From NCBI GenBank assembly GCA_010645155.1, contig CM021318.1:68958-132957 (forward strand): a stretch of DNA of 64,000 bases. The letters are read 5' to 3'. Position numbers and translations under genes: made by a program. Below are positions 23,601-33,300 of this stretch, in pieces (within the stretch, counting starts at the first letter, position 1; each line of letters starts with the position of its first letter). The notes below the pieces were generated by a model that searched no databases, had not been told where the DNA came from, and saw only the letters and a list, made by a program, of their open reading frames with translations. The stretch is from Tigriopus japonicus (lineage: Eukaryota; Arthropoda; Copepoda; Harpacticoida; Harpacticidae).

Positions 23601-23992
23601 TGAGAGCAAAAATTCTCATCAAATTTCTTTTATTTAGTAAAATTTCTGCAATTTGTTAGTCACAAAGTCTTTTTTATTGCTTGTCTTGGACTTAGTTCTT
23701 GGAAATTTGAAAGAATAGCGGAGACTTTATTAGTATTTCATCTCTCATCAATAGAACAAGTAAAAGAAGGAAGAGTCGCGTTTGCTTTACTTTTGCGCCA
23801 AATTTTCCCCCAAGAACATTGGAAGGAGCAGATTTTTCCTCAGGTCAACTCTGCCAACTCATATCATACCATGCCAATGCCCACAATTGGCCCTGTTGCA
23901 TCGCCAATTCCGACGCCAACTTGATATCCGCCATGGACCTTGACCAATGTCAAACAACAAAACCAAAACACGATTAGACTCCAACCATTCAT
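17660..23992 (-). CDS. ASAH2: Neutral ceramidase
   Basis: Thirteen exons join in frame: 23992-23870, 23189-23043, 22974-22795, 22732-22605, 22488-22284, 22232-22023, 21961-21776, 21717-21604, 21544-21435, 20154-19723, 19605-19486, 19374-19203 and 17809-17660, giving 758 residues. Neutral ceramidase hydrolyses ceramide to sphingosine and fatty acid at the cell surface or outside the cell. A signal peptide opens the protein (MNGWSLIVFWFCCLTLVKVH). Family landmarks are MGYAKSGQTTQGIHTRLFAR, the metal-site ATHTHSGP (H114, H116), HATSMNNSNH, the catalytic GDVSPN (serine about 277), KPALGYGFAAGTTDG and GLSNVYTHYVTTYEEYQ. The C-terminal barrel domain is present (ETKFIWKR...EIHWKIP). The last exon begins VVHGRR and adds a basic tail of about 45 residues beyond the usual end; it has no ATG and was found by reading the acceptor TTTGTAG|GTGGTC. 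The acceptor of exon 12 (TTCGAAG) is weak but gives the expected ETKFIW join. Confidence 0.93.
18633..19196 (+). CDS. Candidate cationic-peptide precursor, type II membrane protein
   Basis: A single exon of 187 residues from the ATG at 18633; the frame extends upstream to a TTG only. A short basic N-terminus precedes a membrane segment (MPWLLFSLVIIPTLFLMIYI, about residues 25-44). After an acidic spacer comes NRSKR|AA at about residue 79, a furin-like site, and a second such site, RFRR|AA, at about 128. The 49-residue segment between them has about 16 Lys/Arg, no Asp/Glu, and an amphipathic-looking stretch (GHLFKKLKTGAFGKVKKILV). This recalls linear antimicrobial peptides; that role is inference. 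The gene lies wholly inside the last ceramidase intron on the other strand and stops 7 bases before ceramidase exon 12. AATAAA is at 19368. The opposite strand is also open here, which lowers certainty. Confidence 0.65.
   Translation: MGQKHRAFNVTMKADQTKDNLRQYMPWLLFSLVIIPTLFLMIYIDQAYGPEPIRSPTFILDPIEGQSLDLEPFLNRSKRAAHHYQRPGPRFPGHLFKKLKTGAFGKVKKILVKGALKGKLRNKTRFRRAAPHPALIGPTQRIPGSFLPFSKTFNRSLLETLRRDGPETPAFLTKNKNIQGNPLAPRA
19368..19373 (+). terminator. Possible polyadenylation signal of the nested gene
   Basis: AATAAA 172 bases past the nested gene's stop, inside ceramidase exon 12 on the opposite strand. The 3' UTR would be antisense to ceramidase coding sequence. Confidence 0.4.
20289..20738. 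mobile_element. Palindromic MITE with 7-bp target duplication, copy 2
   Basis: Lies in ceramidase intron 9. Termini are CAAGAAGCACTG and CAGTGGTTTTTA. Flanks GTTTGAT (20282-20288) and ATTTGAT (20739-20745) differ by one base. The body matches the copies at 5480, 28301 and 58027. Confidence 0.85.
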
Positions 23993-24468
23993 GGCTCTAC
24001 ATCTTTTGCTGTAAAGGAGTGGTTTCAAGGTCAATGGTTGGTATAATATAGGTTTTACAATCTTCCGAGACTTATTTACTTACCAATGTTTCCGCTATTG
24101 TTTGATTGCCATGTTTATTTTACTTTTCTCACCAAGATCACCTGAACACAACATCATCTCAATACCAACGTCTTGACTGAGGAACGAGAAACACGAGTGA
24201 CGTTCGAGTTTTTAATTCCCCCAGGCATTTTTGGGAGGGAAATGAGATTACCGACCATTTCGGTGAAATTGCGCGGTCAAAGGGAGTAATTCTTTCACGA
24301 AACCTCCTTTTTTAATATGAATTCTTGAAACGCTTCAGACAAGAATACATTCAGTCAAAGCTATATATTCTAATTAATTGGCTGGTAATGAATACCAACC
24401 AAAAGAATATCTCTTGGTAGAAGGATAAAGCGGATAAAACGATTTCAGAATCATTTTATTGCTATTAT
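23993..24468. other. Upstream region of the ceramidase gene
   Basis: This should contain the ceramidase promoter and leader. I see no certain TATA box or Inr and no other gene. Confidence 0.4.
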
Positions 24469-25502
24469 TAGGGACAGGAAGTTAAGACGAATAAAATTGT
24501 CAAATTAAACGAAAAAAGACGCATAGAATTGCCTGATTAGACGAAAAAAGACGAAAAAAAATTGACCGATCGAACGAAAAAAGACGTAAAAAAGTTACCA
24601 ACAGACGGAAAAAAAGAAAAAAAATACTTGCAGAATGGAAAAAATCGAATTAATTTCCCAAAAAGGCGAATAAACCTATCTTATAAGAAAGAAGAAAAAT
24701 TAAATGCCCTTCCAGACGAAAAAAGACGTTTAAAGCTGCTCCCACAAAATAGACGTTATGTGTGTCCCTATTGATGAGGACCAATCTGTCTGAACTGATA
24801 TGACTGTCAAAAACGGCGAAATCTAGAAAATTTAAAAAAAGGAAGTACTTAACGAGCAAGAATTAGCATACATATGTCAAATACAAGGCAGCCAGAGTGG
24901 CCACGCGTAATAATGCGTTCTTATGAGAGCCGAGTGTAAGTGCTTCCCCAGACTGCGTAGGTTCGAATCCTGCTGGGGGTCGGATTGAAGCTGTCGGGAG
25001 AAATCCTTCAATTTACAGGGAATCGCATTCCTTGTAGTGGTAGTAAAAAATCCGCAAAAAAAACCCCAAGAATTAAAAATGCCTTTTTAAAGGAACGTTT
25101 TTAGTACAGCTATACTATATACAGATATAGATTTGCAAATTCAATAATTGTTCTAATGGCCTTTTCAACCCAAAAGTAATCTTTTCTTTCTGTGTCTGTC
25201 GAGCAACTGTACGAGTACAAGTTAATTTATTAGCGTGGATTGTATTTTGTTTGTGCCAAACCGCAACTGACAATCAAATTATTACATTGGCCTATGATTG
25301 GTGGGGTTGAATTGTCTTTGAAGTTTTTATTTGCTTGGAAAATTGAAAAGAAAAATTGCTGCAAGCGCTTGAAATCTAAGAAAATCCAAATTTTTGGCCA
25401 ATTAGACGAAAAAAGACGAATAAAATCCAAATTAGACGAAAAAAATTTCGCGACGAATAAAGGCCAAAAAGAGGAAAAAAGACGAGTTCCTTCCTGTCCC
25501 TT
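24469..25502. mobile_element. hAT-like non-autonomous transposon with subterminal repeats
   Basis: Termini TAGGGACAGGAAG and CTTCCTGTCCCTT are inverted copies. GCTATTAT occurs exactly on both sides (24461-24468 and 25503-25510), an 8-bp target duplication as expected for the hAT superfamily. Next to each end lie clusters of GACGAAAAAAGACG-type motifs (about 24480-24735 and 25395-25490). The interior lacks a transposase and contains a tRNA-derived SINE-like insertion at about 24889-25060. Confidence 0.75.
24889..25060 (+). repeat. tRNA-derived SINE-like repeat, copy 2
   Basis: A tRNA-like 5' part has a GGTTCGAATCC B box and a long variable region, as in Leu or Ser tRNAs. It is followed by a tail shared with copy 1 at about 3517 (AGCTGTCGGGAGAAAT). 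It sits inside the hAT-like element. Confidence 0.6.
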
Positions 25503-25775
25503 GCTATTATATTTTATATGTAGCTTTGACAGTACCTTTTTCGATCAAACCACTACTGAAGGGTTAACATAAAATGATTCAAGACAGGAATTGCCTTTGT
25601 TTAACATAAAACATAACATAATGTACGTGCCAAATTCTTGTTATGTACATTTAAAAAAATTAGAAAACAAAATATGATATTATTACAAGCTTTTTAGCCC
25701 TGAGAATCGAATATGAAATAGCTTGGGAAGTCAAATAAATACTACTTGATCTGGTTTCTGAAAAGTGTGTTGAGT

Positions 25776-25922
25776 CATAGATTTCTAGACTATGGGATAG
25801 TAAAAATGTTCCATTGGACGGTCTATCTCCTGGGAATTGATCACAAACCGGTTTGTTGTACTATTTTGTCAAACAACCAAGTGGTTGTCCGCCATGCCAT
25901 CCAGTAGTCTATAAATCTATGG
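25776..25922. repeat. MITE with about 20-bp inverted ends
   Basis: CATAGATTTCTAGACTATGG at the left is mirrored by AGTAGTCTATAAATCTATGG at the right; 147 bases in all, no coding frame. Confidence 0.6.
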
Positions 25923-26687
25923 TTGGATGAAAAGCACTGATGCCATTAATCATCCTTCCTGTCGATGATTCAGTTTTTAAGAGACTCCCGCAATTCAAGG
26001 TTCACGACCTTGGCAAAGAAAGACCTTTCCAAAGTCTCATAGACTTATTTATCAAAAAAGAGCCACACCTCTCTCTATTAATCCTTACATGTCTAATACT
26101 CATTCAATGAGCTTCTTTCACTGAAACTGACTTGATCGAATGCTCATATCGACGAAAGCGCATTTTTTGCAGCATATTTGTTCAGAAATTCACGTTATAG
26201 GAAAAATGGAGTTCAATGCCAAAATGTCTTTTCATGGAAGCACTCGTCAAGGCCATTTCATAAATAATCATAGAAATAGGAATAATGGTCTTCTCTGTTG
26301 CAGTACTTCATTCAAATGTTCCTAATAAAACCCGATTGTTTTTGGTCTCCTCTGAGAAATACTTCTCCGATCGATGGAGTGAGTTATTCTAAGTAAAAAT
26401 GGATTTGTAGACTAAACAGCTTGGCTTCATTTATGAGTGGCATGTCAAGCAAAGGAAACAGGATTGGATTGGCTTGGCTTCGCTCTCCGAAGACCTCTTC
26501 TTGTTATTGAGGAAAATGAAAACCCAATTCTCCAAGACAATACAATCTTGACAGCGCATTGTTTATAATTACGAGGTTGAAAAAGAATTTGAGAGGTTCC
26601 ATTGTCATTGCAGAAATATGAAAAGAAAAGCTTTATTTAATCAACTTGCAGGATATTGCTAGGTAATCAATTATTACGGGGCCCGGA

Positions 26688-26755
26688 AAATACATATTTT
26701 TAGCCTTGGGGCAGATATCCAAGACGTTTTACAACATAGGGTCAGCTGATGGTCA
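26688..26755. repeat. Partial copy of the GGTCAGCTGA MITE family
   Basis: CCCGGAAAA, then CAAGACGTTTTACAACATAG and GGTCAGCTGATGG match the middle of the palindromic element at 42174-42320; one half only. Confidence 0.45.
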
Positions 26756-27129
26756 ATTATCAATCAACTATCAAATAAAAGTTTTTTCTTTAGTGACTTG
26801 ATCAATGGACCAAATGCATTTGTGTTGAAATTTTGGGCAAATAAATGCTAAGAAAATAATCTGTTTTGAGCTTAAAAGATGCCCAAAATTATGCCTCACA
26901 CAATGCAAACACTGAAATTTATCTTACTCCCTTGGTTTACTCACATTTAGAAAAGTAAATGGACTTTTGGTATGTGGCTGAATCCCCAACAGAACAAGCC
27001 CCGCAATCAAGATGAACTCACACACCATGAAGAATCTATCAGTAGTTGAGACTTGACTTATTCCCAAAATAACTTTGGTTGTGAATTTGCTCCTGTCACT
27101 AAAGTGACATCTCAACTTAAACTTGTTGC

Positions 27130-27500
27130 TTCCATTTTTTAGTTGATTTCTCTTGCTATTTCAAGTCTTTTAGACCTCAGCAACGATTCATTTTGCTCAA
27201 AAATCAAAAAGACTCGCTGGACAATAACAAATCAAGGCCAAGGATTTAACAGAAGCACCAACAACCGTTTCTGTCTCAAATTGATGCTGATTGTCACTTT
27301 TATCTTTGATTGAAGCCCTACTTAGCTTTCTTACGAAGGCTGANNNNNNNNNNNNNNNNNNNNNNNNNNNNNNNNNNNNNNNNNNNNNNNNNNNNNNNNN
27401 NNNNNNNNNNNNNNNNNNNNGTGAGAACCATCTAGGGGACAAGAATGTTGGTTTTCTTTACAATATTCTAAATAACTGTATTCTGGGTTCATAAGTGTTT
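27130..27500 (+). repeat. Dispersed repeat family B, interrupted by an assembly gap
   Basis: Matches the repeats at about 10815-11105 (reverse) and 59555-59950 on both sides of the run of N. Landmarks are CTCAAAAATCAAAAAG before the gap and AAGAATGTTGGTTTTCTTTA after it. Confidence 0.65.
27344..27420. other. Assembly gap (77 N)
   Basis: A run of undetermined bases falls within a repeat B copy. Comparison with the copy at 59555-59950 suggests the missing piece is short. Confidence 0.99.
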
Positions 27501-28300
27501 TGTTGCCGTTATGACCACATCAATATTTTCCTAAGTCTATATAATAAAATAAAAAGTGTTTGGGACTTGGTTGAATTATGCAACTTGGCCCAAAATTTGC
27601 AACTAAACAAAGATAAAGATTTGATAAGGGAACATTTTTTTGGGTTGCAATTTTTTCCCGCTACGAGGAATGAAATCCCTGCAAAGAAAGATCATCATTA
27701 ACGCAACTGCATAAAATTAATATTTTTTTATGATTTTTGGCCTACCAACGAGCTACTGTCGGCAGATCTGTACAGCCCTTGAATAGTGGGTTGGTCAGGA
27801 ATAGTATTTAAAAATTTGTCCAATCCTGCCTAAAATGCTGTTAGAGGATCAGCTCCTACATATTCCCGACGAAGATTAATGGGTATCAAATTGAACAATG
27901 AAGGAGCCCGATAAAGAAGAAAGGAGGACTTCATTGTTCGAACTGGCCTTGATTCTTTGGGATTTGGAGGTGCTCTCAAAGTAAGCAAAGCCTCATACCT
28001 ATATCATTTTAATTCTTAATGTCAATCTTTTGAGAAAAAGTCATATTTTTAGTCGATTTGGCATAATTAGGCCAACATTGACTTCTTTTCGGCCACTTCT
28101 CTTTTTTCAAATTAAATATGGACATTTTAAGGCCAAAACAGTGACAACTTTTGTCAAAGTTAATCGTAACTTTGATATAAAAACCAGCTAATTAAGGCCA
28201 ATAATAGCCACTTTTTCCGAGTACCAGATGCAACAGTACATGGTTTCTAAGCTTTCTTTTTAGCATGATCCAATTAAATGTCTCACTACTTGACCTTAAT

Positions 28301-28750
28301 CAAGAAGCACGGAAATCATGGAGTGGGAGGCTATCAATGAGAATCATGATTTCCAGCAGAAACAAACCATTTGCGTTCTTCTGCAAATGAGACTTGGCTT
28401 ACTTTCAGAAGAGCACGTTTTTCAAATTTCAGCCCAATCGAATGCCGGAGTGAAAAATTATGCCTTCTCAAACTTATGTACTGAAGAGAGCATAGAATGA
28501 ATGAACTCGCCCTTTTGTGGTAAAACGATTACCAGAAAAGGGCTAGTTCATTCATTCTCGGTAGGGTTTGCACTGAACTTTGAGTGAGCATAACTTTTGT
28601 CTCAGACGTTCGATTGAGCTGAAAATTGAAATACGTATTCTTGTCAACATATGCAAGGTCTCATTTGCAAAAGAACGTAATTTAATTGTTCTTATTGGAT
28701 ATCATTATTTTCATTGCTAGCCTCCCACTCCATGATTCCAGTGCTTCTTG
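28301..28750. mobile_element. Palindromic MITE with 7-bp target duplication, copy 3
   Basis: Termini CAAGAAGCAC and GTGCTTCTTG are perfect inverted copies. CCTTAAT flanks both sides exactly (28294-28300, 28751-28757). The centre CCCTTTTGTGGTAAAACG / ATTACCAGAAAAGGG is shared with the other copies. Confidence 0.92.
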
Positions 28751-30104
28751 CCTTAATCTATTAAGACTGAAAAAAGTTTGCGTTTTAAAATTGATTCAAT
28801 TGCATTCAAAGTATTCAAACTCACTGGCTAAACACCTGGATTCGAGATGTTCCAAAGTTACGCCAAGGTTTGGAACAAGGTTCATTGGTGGCCTAAATAC
28901 TTGAAATTTAGCTTTCCCTTTTCAACCGCCATGAGGAACCGCGTGAACTCATATGCCGCAAGAAATCAATTGACAGGTATTGTATAAAAGTAGTCAGGAT
29001 GTGCGCATGAAAACGTTTGAATTCTAGAATTCTGAGTTTTGGCCAAAGAGTAAACTGTTTTGTACCATTTTTGAAATCTTTCATTTGGCTACCCACATTT
29101 TTTCTATCGAGTGTTAGGGTATTCAGAGTGCGTGTGGCTGGCCGTCTTCAGACTTTGTATGCGTGCGGCAAACGCCTTTTTAAAAGTGGAGCGCTAATGT
29201 TTTCTTTCCTGTGCATGGAACGAAGTCTCCTTCCTCATGGATTTGGTTCCTATTAAGCGCAAGCTACTCCAAACGAGGCAAAGCTTAAAGCGACCGGTTC
29301 CCTTTTTCCAAAGAGACTCACTAGAGAGGACAGGTAAAGAGTGAGTTAAGGAGGGACAATATTTGGTTTTCAGTTCGGTTAGATTTTCCAGCTATATGTT
29401 TCAAATAACAAAATGAAACTGATTTTGAAAAATAATGCATCATCTTTAACTTTCATTGTAAAGTATTTTTTTGCAAATATTATATCAAATCAAACTTTGC
29501 AATATTTGCATTTTTATTTCCAATGAGGCATTGTGCAAGATTCAAAGTTAGTTTTTTTGCATAATAGCGTCAAAGCAGTATTGAAGATTAGTGTCGGTCA
29601 GCAGAAATAAAGCTTCTTACATCAAAAGTTTTGCCTATTTCAATAGGCCTTTTGTCCTGAATGTGCATTTCTGTAATCAAAACATATTCTTACATCAAGG
29701 TAAACAACTTTCTTATATTGAATATTTATTCGACTTCAATTGCGTCAAAATGCATTCATGAAAACGTAAAAGCAACAATGGCCGTGTTCAACACCTTTCC
29801 GATATGTTCTCAAAATAAGAAGCTCGACATTTTTTTCTGTAACTTTACAACTGAAATTTCAATTTTCAAAGTATTCTAGTTTTTCAATGTCAAAAAGATC
29901 TAATTCATTATTTTTCCTTGATAATGATCGAATTTTAGTCACACAGAAAAGTACATCTCTGTATTCTATGTCATCTCTTTGAATATGACTTTGGTCGGTG
30001 TGTTCTTTCCACACTTGGTCCTCTTTTTTTTCTCCGTTGCCTCCAAAGAGTAAGCAAGGGGGGTGAAAGCCGATTCAGTCTGATTCAGATCTTGAGGTAA
30101 GGAG

Positions 30105-30143
30105 GCACTCACTCACTCACTCGCTCAGTCAGTCAGTCAGTGG
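30105..30143 (+). repeat. CACT/CAGT tetranucleotide microsatellite
   Basis: About four CACT units pass into about four CAGT units, 250 bases upstream of the cadherin ATG. Confidence 0.85.
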
Positions 30144-30388
30144 CTTCTTTCAGTGAAGGGACCTTACTTAGTCTCCTATGGGACAGGTGGACGAAACTAA
30201 ACCCCTCTTTGCCGCTCCACTCTTTCCACTTGGGCTCCTAAAGCAATTTAGAGTGAGACGAACCTCCCCTGCTTAATTCGAGGGTGATATTCCGGGTCAA
30301 CGAATGATGACAAACGTGGCACATGAGATTTGAGGAACACGCAAACTAGTGTGCAGTATATATACATTATATACATGTTGGAGCCACG

Positions 30389-33300
30389 ATGAAAGTGATG
30401 TGGAGTGTTCTAGTTAGTGTGGCCATTCATTTCATTGGTCTGAGTGATGCCAATAAACCCGTGTTTGATCTGTCAAATAACATGAGGCTCGTTTTGCTGC
30501 CTGCGGACACCAAAACGGGCACTGTCATCTATAAACTACGAGCTTCCGATGCGGACGAGGATTATCCTTTGAAATTCAGAGTCTCAGGTGAGATTGTTAT
30601 GGCGGATTCAGATAACTAGTATGGTAAATTTGAACTAGAGGCCGCTAGCAAATGTCATGAGAGATGAACAGATTGATATTTCAATTTAACTTTCATCTCA
30701 AAACATTCAAAGGACAGATCTAGCTTTATAAAATGACTCCTTTAAGCAACAGCTAAACAAAAGTCACGCTTGTTTTTGAAAGTCAAGAAATACACCAGGG
30801 AACTTTCAAAAAATACGAGATTACATCATTTTGCCACAGTTCTAGGTGCTCTTAACCTTGTTCGATCCAAGTGACTACTAAGCTTAGGCTACTTTATAAT
30901 GCCTGTCACCTTACATAGCGTTTTTAAGCTGATGTTTTTTGGGGATGTTTTTTGGCTCCATCATGTAAGTGACATGAGTTTGTAATCTTGAAGTTGTTGT
31001 TTGTCTAATAACCTATTTCGCACTTACACCCCCAAAAATGTGACATTTGTGTCACACATCTGGTAGATTCACAGGGGTCGGCAACCTGTGGGCCGCGGCC
31101 CAAATGTGGGCCCAAGGGTGGCCGTTGGTGGGCCCAGGAGCTATGGCGAAAGTCCAAAATGGTGGGCCTTTTGAGCCATCCATAGTACTGTACTTGTGGG
31201 TCCAAGGCTCTTTGATCGCTAATTTGTGGGCCCCTGAACCTACCAATGCCTGTCCGATGGGCTCCTGACAACACGAATGAAATTTCGTGGACCTTGACCC
31301 ATAAATGGTTGCCGACCCCTGTGGTAGAAGATGATAAAGGTGGGGCTTCTTTAATCAACAGCTGAGCATGTACTTTTGATGACGTCACACTCCTGTTGGG
31401 AGGTCCTTCATTAAACAAGTGACCCCTTCAAAGGACGAGAAGGCAGGGTTGGTCGGGGGATAATCTTATCCAAAACGTGTCCCTTTTATCCCACCATTTA
31501 TCCCTTTTATCCCATCTATCCGAAAAACCTGGAAAGGGGGGAAAATCGAAAAAGTTGTGCCCCCCCGACCAACCTTGCTTATGGAAGAGGTTTTGAGACG
31601 GAACCAATAAATGTACTCACCGAAACCTAATCAAGTTTTGAAAACTCGTCAAAAGCAATTACTTCTGACGTCCAGGGTCTTCAAGGACGGTGAAAACGAA
31701 GGGTTGTAAATCCATAAAATGTTTCGCGTTGTCATTACATGTTTGACGAGCCGGTTAGATATCCATTATGTTCATGAATACCGATGTGCTCATTAATACA
31801 AACTGAGAGAGCGGGCCTAACGAAGGGGCAAGCTTTGATTGGCAACCCACAACTAGAAAGTCCAATGGTGACCTAATTCCTAGACAATTTCCTACTTCAA
31901 CCGCGATGAATTCTCAGGCTCGTTTTGGATAGACTTGAAGCAATAATTGCAGGCTTCTTGAAGGTGTTTCTTACCAAACTAACCAAAGCCAATCGTTATT
32001 TACAGGAGACGACAGCGATCTAATTGATATCAAGAACATCGATTGCACCAAGACCATCTGTGAGGCTGATGTGATCCTTGTGAAGCCACTAAGTCGGACT
32101 CGAAGCAAATATAACCTCAGTCTTGAGGCCGTCGACACACGTGGTGAAATCACCATTGTGGAAACCGAGTTCGAGCTCACACCTCACCAAGAAGCATTCA
32201 TAGGGTATGATTTCGATAAAATGTCTTATTTATTCACGGTCTTTATAGTGAAAGGAGTGCTAGACATATTTTCTAGCCCTTGGAGAGAAGTTTTTGGTAA
32301 TAAAATTATCAATTAGGAGTCCAGACTATTTATACCTTCATCAAAAAACAAAGAAATGATGTTAGTGATGGTAGACTCTTTTTATAACATACGGAACATG
32401 TCCTTAGAAATATGTATATTTATTTCATAGAGGAGATGTGAAATTTCTTGTCAAACAGTTCGATTGATTTCTGAATGAAATGTAAAACTAGAGGAAATAT
32501 TTCTAACTAGAACAACAAATACGTGGTTTAAAATGTTGGCATTTTTTCCATTTTTTACCGCAGCCAGTTAAGAAATATTAAATTTCTATCATTTTCAACC
32601 GACTATCTTCAGTCTGAGAGAATGACAATTCACTGTTGAAACACCTCATGTGAAATGAGGTCAATAGATGCAATCTGAATAATCTTGACATTGACAAACC
32701 CATGTCTTTTGAATCGTGCTAGACAAAGATTTCGTGAGTAGCTGACTGGTTGATGATTGTCTCAGTGGTGTTCCAAGTTCTTCCTCCTCATTGTGTGAGT
32801 GGGTTGGTGACCCTAATTATCATTCGACATGGAAATCCTGTAAAGACAATGTTGCTAACCATCATTAAACCGGTGTATACAATGAATCATTCATGGGAGT
32901 CGTTGAGATTGGAACACGCTCGCGATGAATGGATGATGTCTGGAACAAAAAAAATAACAACACCAAGAACCCCTTGTTTCGATTGACTCCCTGTAATGCC
33001 ACAATTGAGGTGTCGGGGGTGTTGAAGGTCACCATTGGCCTTCAAGAAACAAATAACGCCCTTCAATCAAAGAACAAAGGCTAGAAGAAAAAGTGGGAAA
33101 GGGGACAGAGTATTCTCCATTCATGACATGCATGCTTTCAATCAACCCATTGACCTTGAGGGCCATTACCAAGGCTAAACCACGGCTCTCATATTCCATT
33201 GTGGAAAACTTGGCCTCAATTTTGGCCTTTAGAGACATTGAAGCAAGTGAAGTTCGTTTTGGAACGATTCTCTCTTCTTTTACCGGGTGGGGTTATATTA

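Larger units (their letters stand above)
25923..30388. other. Intergenic region upstream of the cadherin gene
   Basis: No gene is supported. It contains a partial MITE relative (26688-26755), a repeat B copy broken by the gap, a palindromic MITE copy, a CACT/CAGT microsatellite, and TATATATA at about 30357 just before the cadherin ATG. Confidence 0.5.
30588..32005 (+). other. Cadherin intron 1
   Basis: Contains two MITEs (31072-31321 and 31444-31577); otherwise nothing recognised. Confidence 0.6.

Noticed and set aside
24480..24735. GACGAAAAAAGACG clusters as a CRISPR-like or satellite array
   Set aside because: Spacing is irregular and the clusters sit just inside inverted ends with an 8-bp duplication, so they are subterminal repeats of a transposon.
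31005..31418. 137-codon minus frame and its plus-strand counterpart
   Set aside because: It is the translation of a palindromic hAT MITE (31072-31321), open on both strands because of composition.
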